The notes below the pieces were generated by a model that saw only the letters and a program-made list of their open reading frames with translations, searched no databases and was not told where the DNA came from. Below are positions 37,205 to 45,905 of a stretch of DNA of 64,000 nt, piece after piece. The position numbers and the translations under genes are program-made. How positions within the stretch are numbered: the stretch's first letter is position 1; each line of letters opens with the position of its first letter. Where the stretch lies: positions 62,001 to 126,000 of the forward strand of contig NZ_JAUYNT010000025.1 in assembly GCF_030698175.1 (NCBI RefSeq), written 5' to 3'. Source of the stretch: Pseudomonas sp. GTDB lineage: Bacteria; Pseudomonadota; Gammaproteobacteria; Pseudomonadales; Pseudomonadaceae.

Positions 37205-37337
37205 CAACAGGTGATCGTGGTGTAAAAGTTGTTCATGTCGGCAGATTTGCATCCGTTGGTCAGCGCTTGGTTCGCTTTCAGTCGGGGCCTTGGTTAAACT
37301 TGTCCGTTCTTTATTCTTTCGCAAAAGGTTAAGCCCC

Positions 37338-37823
37338 ATGCTGATCGCTGCCAATAAGGCCGTCTCTATCGACTATACCCTGACCAACGATGCCGGTGAG
37401 GTGATCGATAGCTCTGCTGGCGGCGCACCGCTGGCCTACCTGCAAGGCGCAGGTAACATCATCGTTGGCCTGGAAAAAGCCCTTGAAGGCAAGCAAGCCG
37501 GCGACGAGTTGACTGTTTCGGTTGAGCCGCAAGAGGCTTACGGCGAGTACAGCGCCGAACTGGTTGCGACCCTGGGTCGTGACATGTTCGAAGGCGTTGA
37601 AGAGATGGAAGTGGGCATGCAGTTTCATGCCTCCGGTCCCGATGGCGGCATGCAAATCGTTACCGTGCGCGAGTTGGATGGCGACGACGTGATTGTCGAT
37701 GGCAATCACCCATTGGCTGGTCAGCGTCTGACCTTCGCAGTAAAAATCGTCAGCGTGCGTGACGCCAGCGCCGAAGAACTGGCTCACGGTCACATCCATG
37801 GCGAGGGTGGTCACCACCACTGA
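37338..37823 (+). CDS. slyD: FKBP-type peptidyl-prolyl isomerase SlyD
   Basis: The 161-residue protein has the split FKBP domain (VSIDYTLTNDAGEVIDSS, QGAGNIIVGLEKALEG) with an inserted IF domain (AYGEYSAELVATL). Its histidine-rich tail AHGHIHGEGGHHH would bind nickel or zinc. It is a chaperone and proline isomerase that also serves nickel delivery. AAAAGG precedes the ATG at 37338. Confidence 0.93.
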   Translation: MLIAANKAVSIDYTLTNDAGEVIDSSAGGAPLAYLQGAGNIIVGLEKALEGKQAGDELTVSVEPQEAYGEYSAELVATLGRDMFEGVEEMEVGMQFHASGPDGGMQIVTVRELDGDDVIVDGNHPLAGQRLTFAVKIVSVRDASAEELAHGHIHGEGGHHH

Positions 37824-37864
37824 TTGATCAGCTGCTAAGCTGAGACAAGGCCATAACAAGCTGC

Positions 37865-37892
37865 AAAAAAAGCGCCTGAGGGCGCTTTTTTT
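37865..37892. terminator. Rho-independent terminator after slyD
   Basis: Seven A, AGCGCC (37871-37876), TGAG loop, GGCGCT (37881-37886), seven T; it can work in both directions. Confidence 0.88.
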
Positions 37893-37920
37893 GTCCGCCA
37901 GGATTTACAGGGAGATTTAC

Positions 37921-38418
37921 ATGAGTGCCTTTCACGACCTTAATTTGCGTGCGCTAGACGGCCAGGATCTGCCGCTGTCGACGTTTAAAGGTCAAGTTTT
38001 ACTGGTGGTGAACGTTGCCTCCAAGTGTGGCCTGACGCCGCAATATGCCGGGCTACAAGCCTTGTATCAGCACTATCATGCCCAGGGTTTTCATGTGCTG
38101 GGCTTGCCGTGCAACCAGTTTGCCGAGCAGGAGCCGGACAGCGAAGAAGAGATCGGCAAGTTTTGCAGTCTCAATTACGGCGTCACTTTTCCACTCAGCA
38201 GCAAACTAGAAGTCAACGGTCCAGGGCGTCATCCGCTGTACCGTTTATTGGCGGGTGAGGGCGCGGAGTTTCCCGGTGACATCAGCTGGAATTTCGAAAA
38301 ATTCCTGCTCGGCCCAGACGGTCGGGTGCTTGCACGCTTCTCCCCGCGCACCACTACCGACGATCCCGGCTTGATCGATGCGGTGGAAAAAGCCTTGGCA
38401 GCACTGGCTGCCGAGTAA
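37921..38418 (+). CDS. Glutathione peroxidase family thiol peroxidase
   Basis: The 165-residue protein has NVASKCGLTPQY with peroxidatic cysteine C36 (selenocysteine in animal enzymes), LGLPCNQF with C64 and SWNFEKFLL, the usual Cys-Gln-Trp-Asn set. No signal peptide. It reduces peroxides, in bacteria often with thioredoxin. GGGAGATTTAC precedes the ATG at 37921. Placed after slyD as in P. aeruginosa. Confidence 0.92.
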   Translation: MSAFHDLNLRALDGQDLPLSTFKGQVLLVVNVASKCGLTPQYAGLQALYQHYHAQGFHVLGLPCNQFAEQEPDSEEEIGKFCSLNYGVTFPLSSKLEVNGPGRHPLYRLLAGEGAEFPGDISWNFEKFLLGPDGRVLARFSPRTTTDDPGLIDAVEKALAALAAE

Positions 38419-38481
38419 AGCCGGCTCTTAGCCAGGCGGTGTAAACCTGGCGCGGTCGTGTTCACTGAAGGTCGGGCATTT

Positions 38482-38574
38482 GTAGGATGGGTTAGCCGCG
38501 TAGTGGCGTAACCCATCGCAGGCTACCGACATGACTGCCGCCGATGGGTATCGTTACGTTCAACCCATCCTACG
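38482..38574. repeat. REP-pair element (GTAGGATGGGTTA variant)
   Basis: GTAGGATGGGTTAG at the left and CAACCCATCCTAC at the right are inverses, with CGTAACCCATCG and GATGGGTATCG between them. The G-to-A change in GTAGGATGG is matched by the C-to-T in CCATCCTAC. It fills the gpx-glk gap; 38575-38662 shows only a weak Shine-Dalgarno. Confidence 0.8.
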
Positions 38575-38662
38575 AAAGCCGCCAGCAACAGTTAACGGGT
38601 ACCTAGCCTTTGCATCAGGCTGGTAGCTGGCGAGTTAACGGCCACAACCTACGGGGGTGAGG

Positions 38663-39712
38663 ATGGTTTTTCTGGCAGCCGATATTGGCGGTACACAGAC
38701 CCGCCTGTTGTTGGGTGAGCCTTGCGCCACTGGCTGGCGCTGTATCCGTCAGCAAAGTTTTTTAGGTCGCGACTACCCGAGCTTGGAGGCCTTGCTGGAA
38801 ATTTTTCTCAGCCCCGGTGAGCCGCCAGAGGTGGCCTGTATCGCCGTCGCCGGTCCCCTCGAAGGCCACCGGGTACAGATGACTAACTTGCCGTGGTTAT
38901 TGGATGCAGAGCGTCTCAGTGGGCAATTTGGCATCGCCACTGTGCGCTTGGTGAATGACTTTACTGCCCAGGCCTATGGCCTCAATGCCTTACCCGCAAC
39001 CGAGCTGTGTACCTTGCAAGCCGGTGCGCCCCAGGCCGATGGCGTGCGCGCCTTAATGGGCGCCGGCACGGGCTTGGGCATGGCGCTGCTGGTGCCCTGC
39101 GCAGGGCTTTGGCAGGCTTTGCCCAGCCAAGGCGGTTTGGCCGATTTTGCCCCCCGAGGCCCTGAACAATTGGCGCTCTGCCAGGCGCTGCAAAGCGCTT
39201 ACGGGCGGGTCAGCCAAGAACTGCTGTTGTGTGGCCATGGTCTGGAGCGGATTTACAGCTTTCTCAGCGGCACGGGAGTGCTGCTTAACGATGCATCGTT
39301 CAGTGCGCGGGCGATCTCGCTAGCCGCCGAGCAACACGAGCCATTGGCCTGCGCCGCGTTGGCGTTGTTTGCGCAAATCTTTGCCGCCAGCGCGGGTAAT
39401 TTGGCATTGTTCAGTTTGGCCCACGGTGGGCTGTACCTGACCGGTGGCATAGCGCCGAAAATCCTCAGTTTTCTGCAAAGCCCAACGGTGCTTGAGGCCT
39501 TCGTCAACAAGCCGCCGATGCGCGAATTGCTGCAATCTATCCCCCTGCATGTGGTGCTCAATGAGCAGCTGGGTTTGTTCGGCGCCGCCAGTTTGGCTGC
39601 GCAGTTGTGCTGCGACTCGGCTGCAGCTTCGGGTAGATCAACTATGTGCGCGGCCACTCAGGATTTGGTCGCCCAGTTGTGCCCAAACGCGGCCGCTGGG
39701 GGAGCCGCGTAA
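38663..39712 (+). CDS. glk: Glucokinase
   Basis: The 349-residue protein has DIGGTQTRLLLGE at the N-terminus (phosphate loop), RLVNDFTAQAYGL near 95, MGAGTGLGMALLVP near 132 and GGLADFAPRGPEQ near 157. These fit bacterial hexokinase-type glucokinase (Glk), about 320 residues. An extra 25-residue C-terminal tail (SGRSTMCAATQDLVAQ onward) is unusual. ATG at 38663 or a GTG 6 bases earlier may be used. The stop directly abuts the start of the ABC protein gene. Confidence 0.88.
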   Translation: MVFLAADIGGTQTRLLLGEPCATGWRCIRQQSFLGRDYPSLEALLEIFLSPGEPPEVACIAVAGPLEGHRVQMTNLPWLLDAERLSGQFGIATVRLVNDFTAQAYGLNALPATELCTLQAGAPQADGVRALMGAGTGLGMALLVPCAGLWQALPSQGGLADFAPRGPEQLALCQALQSAYGRVSQELLLCGHGLERIYSFLSGTGVLLNDASFSARAISLAAEQHEPLACAALALFAQIFAASAGNLALFSLAHGGLYLTGGIAPKILSFLQSPTVLEAFVNKPPMRELLQSIPLHVVLNEQLGLFGAASLAAQLCCDSAAASGRSTMCAATQDLVAQLCPNAAAGGAA

Positions 39713-41509
39713 ATGAGCGCGCCGCTTGCGTCACTGCCGCCGCGGCGCTTGTCGTGGCAGTTTTTGCGCCTGGTAACGCCTTACTGGAAGTCGGCGAATA
39801 AGTGGCAGGTGCGCGGCTATACCCTGGCCTTGCTGCTGTTTACCCTGGCCCAGGTGGCGCTGGCGATCTGGATGAACTACTGGAGTCGCGAGCTGTTTGA
39901 TGCGCTGGAAGACAAGTCGCTGAATGACTTGTTGATGCAGGTCGGCACCTTCGTCTTGATCTTCATTCTGACCATGGCGGTGACAGCCCTGCATATGCAG
40001 GTTAAGCGTTGGCTGCAGCTGGATTGGCGCCGTTGGCTGACCGCTAAGGTGCTCGATCAGTGGATGACTCGCGGTCACCATTATCAACTGCAATTGGTCG
40101 GTGGCGAGCATGACAACCCCGACGGGCGAATCGCCGAAGATATCCGCATAGTCACTGAAAGCTCCATCGGTCTGGTCCATTCGCTGGTGTATTCGCTGCT
40201 GATTTTCGGCAGCTTTGTCGACATCCTGCTGACTGTCACCGGCAGCGCCACCTTTCCCGGTACCGCGTTTATGGTGCCCGGTTATATGGTGATTCTGGCT
40301 TTTGCCTATGCTGGCGCCGGCACAGTGTTCGGCTTGCTGCTGGGCCGGCCATTAATTACCGCGACCAATAAACTGCAAACCGCCGAGGCGGATTTTCGCT
40401 TTGGCTTGGGTCGCTCGCGCTCTAATTCCGAGTCGATTGCCCTGATGCATGGCGAGGACATCGAACGGCAAAATGCCAAGACCTTCTTTGCCCGGCTGAG
40501 CCAGCGCTGGAACCGCCAGACCCTCGGGTATCTGGGCATAGTGTCGTTTTCCTCTGGTTACGGCGCACTGTTGCCGGTGTTCCCGATCTTGCTGATGGCG
40601 CCGCAATACATCGCCGGCGGCATGACCTTGGGGGTGCTGATGCAGGCCGCGCAGGCGTTCCAGAAGCTCACCTCGGCGCTTTCCTGGCCGATTGATAACC
40701 TCGGCGAGTTAGCCCATTGCCGGGCTTCGATACAGCGGGTGTTGAGCCTCTATAACGATATGCAAGTGCTCGATGAGCAAGCGAGCGAGCCGCAAGAGCA
40801 TCGCATCAGCGTGGCGCAGTCCACTCAGCATGAGCTGGTGTTGCGCGACCTGTGCATCGCCAATCCTGACGGCTTGATCCTGCTGGAGGGTTTTAATCAG
40901 GTGGTTCGTCGCGGCGAGCACGTGCTGATTGCCGGCGATCCAACGGTGACCATCAGCTTGTTTAAAGTGGTGGCCGGTTTGTGGCCCTGGGGCCATGGCG
41001 AGGTCTGGCTGCCCGAGGGCCCGGCGATCAGCTTTTTGCCGCAGCGACCGTTTTTACCCCACGCCAGCCTGCAGTCGGTGCTGAGTTATCCGCAGCCGGC
41101 CGAACACTTCACCCAGGCGGCCATGCACCATGCGCTGGAGTGCGCCGGGATTGCCTGGCTGGCCCCGCGCCTGACCGAGCTGGACAGTTGGGATCGGGTG
41201 TTACCGCTGCGGGCGCAGCAGCGCCTGGGGTTTGCCCGGTTGTTTCTGCAGCAACCGGCCTGGGTGTTTATCGAGGAGGCCACCGACGCCTTCGACCCCA
41301 AAGGCGAGGAGGGCATGATGGACATGCTCTACCGCGAGCTGCCCAATGCAACGCTGCTGACCATCAGTTTTCACACCGGCTTGGAGCGTCATTACCAGCG
41401 CAAGTTGCTGCTCAATAGGCCGGCGCAAGACAAATACCTCACCTGCAGCACCTCAGAGTGTTCGCTGACCACGGCGCCCGTTACCCCGGTTGTTACGGCG
41501 GCAGATTAA
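39713..41509 (+). CDS. BacA/SbmA-type ABC protein with degenerate nucleotide-binding domain
   Basis: The 598-residue protein fuses a six-helix membrane domain (about 35-330; ABC_membrane_2 type, as in YddA, BacA and animal ABCD proteins) to a C-terminal nucleotide-binding domain. The fold is kept (LIAGD, FLPQRPFLP, AGLWPWG), but key residues are lost: Walker A reads GDPTVTIS with I414 in place of the invariant lysine, the signature reads LPLRAQQR where LSxGEQQR is usual, and Walker B reads VFIEEAT with E521 for aspartate. The frame is intact. It may be a non-hydrolysing homologue. It abuts glk with no gap, so they form one operon. Confidence 0.88.
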   Translation: MSAPLASLPPRRLSWQFLRLVTPYWKSANKWQVRGYTLALLLFTLAQVALAIWMNYWSRELFDALEDKSLNDLLMQVGTFVLIFILTMAVTALHMQVKRWLQLDWRRWLTAKVLDQWMTRGHHYQLQLVGGEHDNPDGRIAEDIRIVTESSIGLVHSLVYSLLIFGSFVDILLTVTGSATFPGTAFMVPGYMVILAFAYAGAGTVFGLLLGRPLITATNKLQTAEADFRFGLGRSRSNSESIALMHGEDIERQNAKTFFARLSQRWNRQTLGYLGIVSFSSGYGALLPVFPILLMAPQYIAGGMTLGVLMQAAQAFQKLTSALSWPIDNLGELAHCRASIQRVLSLYNDMQVLDEQASEPQEHRISVAQSTQHELVLRDLCIANPDGLILLEGFNQVVRRGEHVLIAGDPTVTISLFKVVAGLWPWGHGEVWLPEGPAISFLPQRPFLPHASLQSVLSYPQPAEHFTQAAMHHALECAGIAWLAPRLTELDSWDRVLPLRAQQRLGFARLFLQQPAWVFIEEATDAFDPKGEEGMMDMLYRELPNATLLTISFHTGLERHYQRKLLLNRPAQDKYLTCSTSECSLTTAPVTPVVTAAD

Positions 41510-41653
41510 CAGGCTGTTGAAAAACTACTGCGCTCGGCCATGCGGCGTTGAAATCAGCCTCAAAATGCTCATTTACGACCAGTAAACTGCGCTTTTTCGG
41601 TTGATTTCGCCTTGCCTGACCTTCGCTCGCTACATTTTTCAACGGCCTGTTAA
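41506..41653. repeat. 148-bp nested palindromic repeat, copy C
   Basis: TTAACAGGCTGTTGAAAAA (41506-41524) and TTTTTCAACGGCCTGTTAA (41635-41653) are inverted ends with one mismatch. GAAATCAGCC and GGTTGATTTC form the inner stem, TTTAC/GTAAA the tip. It starts at the ABC gene stop codon and ends 4 bp before the GH5 gene stop, between convergent genes. Same orientation as copy A. Confidence 0.93.
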
Positions 41654-41657
41654 GGGC

Positions 41658-42794
41658 TTACGCAAAATTGGCCGGCAACCAGCCGCGCTGCACGCATTCT
41701 CGAAAGCACCAGGCGGGGGTGGTTTCGGTTTTGTAGCTCCAGAAGAACCAGCCTTGATACTTCTCGAACGTCAGCAGTTGGGCGGCGGCGTAACCGCGGT
41801 AGGCGGTGTTTTGCTGGAAGCTGTCCATGTGGTCCAGCGCATGGTTGAACGGCCCTTCGGCCCACAGCGAGACGACTTTCAAATCCAGCCCCAGGCTCCA
41901 TTCGGCGCAATAGGCCGGCATGCCCATTTGCTGAATGATGCCGTCGGCTTCGGCTTTCCATGCGCCGCTGGCTTTGTGGATATGGGTGTAAATGTCGCTG
42001 TCGATGTCGCCGCGTTCGAAGCATTGGTAGCGATGAATATCGAACACCACGTTGGTAAATTCCGGCGCCTGCATAAAGCCCAAGTATTCGTGGTAATCGC
42101 GAAAACCATCGTGGAACACCACGCTGACATCCGCCGCGCTGCAGTGTTTGCGGATGCGCTGGTAGGCGTCGAGGTTGTAGCTTTTCAGGTAGTCGGTGGG
42201 CACGTCCCAGCGCGGCTCGTTAAGCACTTCAATGGCTTGCAGGCAGGGCTGCGCGTGATAGCGTTCAGCCAGGCGCTCCAGCACATTCAGCGAGTGCTCG
42301 CGGTAGTCGGCCTGGGTGTGCCATTCGCAGACATCCTTGATGCCGCCATTATCGAAACCGTTCTGGCAACCGGGGGCGGCGTGCAGGTCCAGCACAATGC
42401 GCAGGTCCAGCTCAGCGGCCCAGGCAAAGGCGCGGTCGAGCACCGCGATGCCGCCCTCGACAAAGGGCTGGCGGTTGTCGCCATAGCTGCGGTGATAGGG
42501 ATAGCCGGGGCCGAAAATCCAGTGGCCGACCGGAATGCGCAGCGCATTAATGCCGCGTTGGTGCAGCCAGACAAAGTCGTCGTGGGTAATAAAAGTGTCC
42601 CAGTGCCGTTGCAGTTTGGCGGTTGCTTGGGCGCCCAGCTCGGCGCACCAAGTGGTTTCATCGGTGGCCTGCAGGCCTTCAAACAGGCTGGGGGTCATCC
42701 ATTTTTCCAACACCAGCCAGCCACCCAGATTGACTCCGCGTAATTTACTGGTGGCGTTGGATTGGGCGGATACCGGCAAAGAGGTCTGCTGCAT
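41658..42794 (-). CDS. GH5-family glucanase (exo-1,3-beta-glucanase-like)
   Basis: The 378-residue protein has the GH5 pattern LRGVNLGGWLVLEKWMTPS at the start, ALRIPVGHW, IVLDLHAAPG, the acid/base E193 in EVLNEP and the nucleophile E298 in YCAEWSLGLD. The RGVNLGGWLVLE opening is typical of the subfamily with yeast exo-1,3-beta-glucanases. No signal peptide is visible, so it may act in the cytoplasm. AAGGAG lies 8 bases before the ATG. It converges on the glk-ABC operon. Confidence 0.85.
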   Translation of the reverse strand: MQQTSLPVSAQSNATSKLRGVNLGGWLVLEKWMTPSLFEGLQATDETTWCAELGAQATAKLQRHWDTFITHDDFVWLHQRGINALRIPVGHWIFGPGYPYHRSYGDNRQPFVEGGIAVLDRAFAWAAELDLRIVLDLHAAPGCQNGFDNGGIKDVCEWHTQADYREHSLNVLERLAERYHAQPCLQAIEVLNEPRWDVPTDYLKSYNLDAYQRIRKHCSAADVSVVFHDGFRDYHEYLGFMQAPEFTNVVFDIHRYQCFERGDIDSDIYTHIHKASGAWKAEADGIIQQMGMPAYCAEWSLGLDLKVVSLWAEGPFNHALDHMDSFQQNTAYRGYAAAQLLTFEKYQGWFFWSYKTETTPAWCFRECVQRGWLPANFA

Positions 42795-43240
42795 AGGGCG
42801 CTCCTTCAAGCAAAGCGGCGGCAATAAGCCGTGACCTCCTAAGCATAGATGGCGGATTTGCCGCGAGCTTGATATGCGCCAATAGATCGCCCGGTTAATG
42901 CCGTTTGTTTGAGCCAGTCGGGTGTTTAGTTAGGCTATGTCCCTGTTACTTCTTGCAGCGCGCAAGTCCCGTAGTCTCTGGTTCGTGACCCAGATGAAGG
43001 TGCGACAAAGAGCGCTTGTGGCCCTGCAGGATTGTCAGCGTGCTCGCGCTCGCTTCGCGGTGCCCTTTGTTACAAAAAGCCGCTCCTACACAAGCCCTGC
43101 ACCTGCAATAATTTCATCGGCTGCCTCCCTGTAGGAACGGATTTATCCGCGATTGGTCGGTGCAGGCAACACAGGTATCAAGGCTAATTCCCTCTCGCTA
43201 AAATTTAGGTCTCTCGCAACGCATAACTGGTACAGGGCCT
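42795..43240. other. 446-bp gap with scattered REP-like halves and no gene
   Basis: AGCCGCTCCTACA (43079 on) and TGTAGGAACGGATTTATCCG (43132 on) are REP-like halves in outward order. A short frame at 42937-43134 has no protein-like features. The bases next to 42794 may hold the GH5 promoter, but no clear boxes are seen. Confidence 0.6.
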
Positions 43241-44041
43241 TTAGTTAAGCTGCACGCGGTCAGTCACGGCAGCGGTCGGCGACTGTGGCGCTGGCAGATT
43301 ATCCAGGCAGTGGGCGATGCAGGCTTGGGCGCGGCGGGCCAGTTGCTTGCGGTTCTCGCCAGGGGTGGCGAGCAGCGGCGGCAACAGATGAATCTGCACC
43401 TGGGCGGCGGGGGCGGCGAGTAAGCGGCGCAGATGGCTGAGTAAATCATCCTCGCCAATAAAGGCCGCCGCAGTGTCCAGCTGGCCGTCGCGCCAGTAGC
43501 GAATCGCCACCGGTTGCAGGGCGATGGCTTGCTCAATCACGCCACTCAGTAGCTGGCCATGGAAGGTGCGCAGGCACTGGCCATCGCTGGTGGTGCCTTC
43601 GGGGAATAACAGCAGGGCGCGCCCGGCTTGCAGGTGTGTGGTTATTTGCTGGCCGATTCTGGCGCTGTCGCCGGCGCCCCGTTGGATAAACAGGGTGCCG
43701 GCCTGTACCGCCAGCCAGCCGGCCAGCGGCCATTGGCGCACTTCGGCCTTGGATAAAAAACTTAACGGCTGCAGCGCGCCGAGCAGGGCAATGTCGACCC
43801 AGGACACATGGTTGCTAACCCACAGCGCCGTCTGCTGTGGCAGCTGGCCGTGCACCTGCACCTGCACGGGTAAGCAGCTGCGCAGCAGGCGAAAACACGT
43901 CTGGCTCAGCTGCTGGCGCAGGCCCGGCAGTTCACGTCTGCTGCAGTACTCGGCCAGGCGCAGGCTGCCGGCCAGCAGCACACTGCTCAGTCCCCAGAGC
44001 ACTAACAACAGGCTGCGCCAGCCGAGTCGCAGCGCCGGCAT
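43241..44041 (-). CDS. olsA: Lyso-ornithine-lipid O-acyltransferase (PlsC family)
   Basis: The 266-residue protein has an N-terminal membrane segment, NHVSWVD (H-x4-D) near 77 and LLFPEGTTSDG near 143, the PlsC acyltransferase blocks. It overlaps olsB by one base (TAATG), which identifies it as OlsA, adding the second fatty acid to lyso-ornithine lipid, a phosphorus-free membrane lipid. It may also acylate lysophosphatidic acid. Confidence 0.87.
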   Translation of the reverse strand: MPALRLGWRSLLLVLWGLSSVLLAGSLRLAEYCSRRELPGLRQQLSQTCFRLLRSCLPVQVQVHGQLPQQTALWVSNHVSWVDIALLGALQPLSFLSKAEVRQWPLAGWLAVQAGTLFIQRGAGDSARIGQQITTHLQAGRALLLFPEGTTSDGQCLRTFHGQLLSGVIEQAIALQPVAIRYWRDGQLDTAAAFIGEDDLLSHLRRLLAAPAAQVQIHLLPPLLATPGENRKQLARRAQACIAHCLDNLPAPQSPTAAVTDRVQLN

Positions 44042-44796
44042 TACATCGCCGCCTTGAAGTGGCGGGCGTAACGCGGGCAGAGTTCATCGCGCTTGAGCAG
44101 GATAAACACGTCGGCTACTTGGAAATCCTGGTCCCAGCAAGGTTCGCCGCAAATCTTCGCGCCCAGGCGCATATAGGCCTTGAGCAGCGGGGGCATTTCG
44201 GCGATTACGTTGCTGGGTAAATCCAGGCTTGGCAGCGGGTGTTTCGGCTCGGCGCGCAGGTTTTCCTGGCACAGATAACGTTCGCGCAGGCGCTGCATAA
44301 TTGCCTGGGCTTGCACGCCGCCGTCCTGCATGGGGATGCTGGCGCAGCCCATCAGGTAGCGATAAGCGCCCTCATTCAGCACCTCGGCCAACTCGCCCCA
44401 GAGCACGGCGATGGTGCCACCGTTGCGGTAAGCCGGATCGACGCAGGTGCGACCGATTTCCAGTATCGGCCCTTGCAACTTGGCCAGGCCGTGCAGGCTG
44501 AATTCTTCTTCACTGTAAAAACTGCCCAGGGTCGCGGCGGCCTGATGGTCGAGTAGCCGGGTGGTGGCGACCAGGCGCCCACTGTTTAAATCCCGTACGC
44601 CGATGTGCGCGCAGTGTGGGTCGTAGTCGTCCATGTCCAGGCCCAGTTCGGCGCCTTTCAGCTTGGCCGAAAACTCGCGGCTAAACACCTGATAGCGCAG
44701 CGCTTGTGCCTCGCGCAAAGCGCTGGCGCCGATTAACCGTTCGGCTTGCAGACGACGCTCCGTGCTGGCAACGCGGGTGAGGGCGATTGTATTCAT
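44041..44796 (-). CDS. olsB: L-ornithine N-alpha-acyltransferase
   Basis: The 251-residue GNAT-fold protein has [10 protein letters not shown] near 33, [23 protein letters not shown] near 110 and [10 protein letters not shown], as in OlsB. It moves a 3-hydroxyacyl group from ACP to ornithine. Ornithine lipids usually rise under phosphate limitation, but no convincing Pho box was found in the 145-bp gap upstream (44797-44941). Confidence 0.9.
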   Translation of the reverse strand: MNTIALTRVASTERRLQAERLIGASALREAQALRYQVFSREFSAKLKGAELGLDMDDYDPHCAHIGVRDLNSGRLVATTRLLDHQAAATLGSFYSEEEFSLHGLAKLQGPILEIGRTCVDPAYRNGGTIAVLWGELAEVLNEGAYRYLMGCASIPMQDGGVQAQAIMQRLRERYLCQENLRAEPKHPLPSLDLPSNVIAEMPPLLKAYMRLGAKICGEPCWDQDFQVADVFILLKRDELCPRYARHFKAAM

Positions 44797-44941
44797 TATG
44801 TAGCCTCCATGAAGCAGCCGGATGGGGTTGCGGTCTGTAGACTTTCTTGTGCCAGCTCAGACTAAGTAACCCCGGTGTCATTGCCGTGACGGAGTGGTGA
44901 TGCTTGTATGACAGCCCACATTAGGTTTTTTGGAGTTTTGC

Positions 44942-45832
44942 ATGCCTTGGCAATCGCTACTTGAACGCACCGAACGACTGCCGGCGCAGCCGCTAGAAGA
45001 CTGGTTTGCCGCTGTGCAGTTGCAACTGGGCGAGGTTGCTCCACTGCACTTGGCGCTGCTCGGCGGGCGTTTGGCGGCGACTCCAGGGCTGGCGTTTTTG
45101 GCTGGTTATCAAGCGGCGTTACGGGTGCTCTGGCCCTCGGCGCCGGCCGGGCTGGGCGCCCTGTGCGTGACCGAGAACAAGAGCACCCGCCCGGCCGATA
45201 TGCACACTCGCCTGAGTGGGCTGGCGCTGACGGGTCGCAAGGATTTTGTCACCGCAGCCGAAGCGGCCGACTGGTTGTTGGTGGCGGCCCGCGATGAGCC
45301 GGCAGGGGCGCCGGTGCATTTGTCGCTGGCGGTGGTCTATCGCGGCGCGCCGGGCGTGCGCATCGAACCGCTGCCGAGCTTGCCGCTGATGCCGGACATC
45401 GGCCACGCCCGTTTGCACCTGGAGCAAGCCAGTTGCGAGCTGCTGGCCGGCGATGGCTGGGACGCTTACGTGAAACCGTTTCGCAGCATCGAAGACCTGC
45501 ATGTGCTGGCCGCCCTCGGCGCCTGGCTGTACGGCGTCGGGCAAGACGGCGCCTGGCCGCAGATCCTGCAACTGCGCTTGTTGGCCTTGCTGACCGGCTG
45601 CGCCGAACTGACTCGGCAATGCCCGAACGCGGCCACCAGTCATCTGCTGTTGGCCGCCTTGTTCACGCAGTTTGCCGCCTTGCGCCCCGAGGTGGACGCC
45701 GCCATGGCTGCCGGCCCGCCCACCTGGGCGCAATTGTGGCAGCGTGATCAGAACCTGCTGAACATCGCCGCCAGCGCACGGGCCAAGCGGCTGGAAAAGG
45801 CCTTGAGTAGCTTGGGGATGAGCTCCCAATAG
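44942..45832 (+). CDS. Acyl-CoA-dehydrogenase-like protein
   Basis: The 296-residue protein resembles the middle and C-terminal parts of acyl-CoA dehydrogenases: VTENKSTRPADMHTRLSGLALTGRKDFVTAAEAADWLLVAAR (about 77-118) mimics the FAD-proximal beta domain. It is about 90 residues shorter than a normal enzyme and lacks the EGT catalytic block. It may bind an acyl-CoA or flavin without normal catalysis. TGGAGTTTTGC precedes the ATG at 44942. It is divergent from olsBA. Confidence 0.6.
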   Translation: MPWQSLLERTERLPAQPLEDWFAAVQLQLGEVAPLHLALLGGRLAATPGLAFLAGYQAALRVLWPSAPAGLGALCVTENKSTRPADMHTRLSGLALTGRKDFVTAAEAADWLLVAARDEPAGAPVHLSLAVVYRGAPGVRIEPLPSLPLMPDIGHARLHLEQASCELLAGDGWDAYVKPFRSIEDLHVLAALGAWLYGVGQDGAWPQILQLRLLALLTGCAELTRQCPNAATSHLLLAALFTQFAALRPEVDAAMAAGPPTWAQLWQRDQNLLNIAASARAKRLEKALSSLGMSSQ

Positions 45833-45905
45833 CGCGCGTTCATCCTTCAAACGGTCACTGGGTGCGTGCTAGGGTGCAGCCTCAAATAACACATGAGGCG
45901 GTCTT

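Noticed and set aside
42937..43134. A 65-codon open frame in the GH5-olsA gap
   Set aside because: Low-complexity, no ribosome-binding site and it runs into REP-like sequence.
44797..44941. Pho box upstream of olsB (TGTCATTGCCGTGACGG)
   Set aside because: Only one half resembles the CTGTCAT repeat and spacing is wrong; not strong enough to list.
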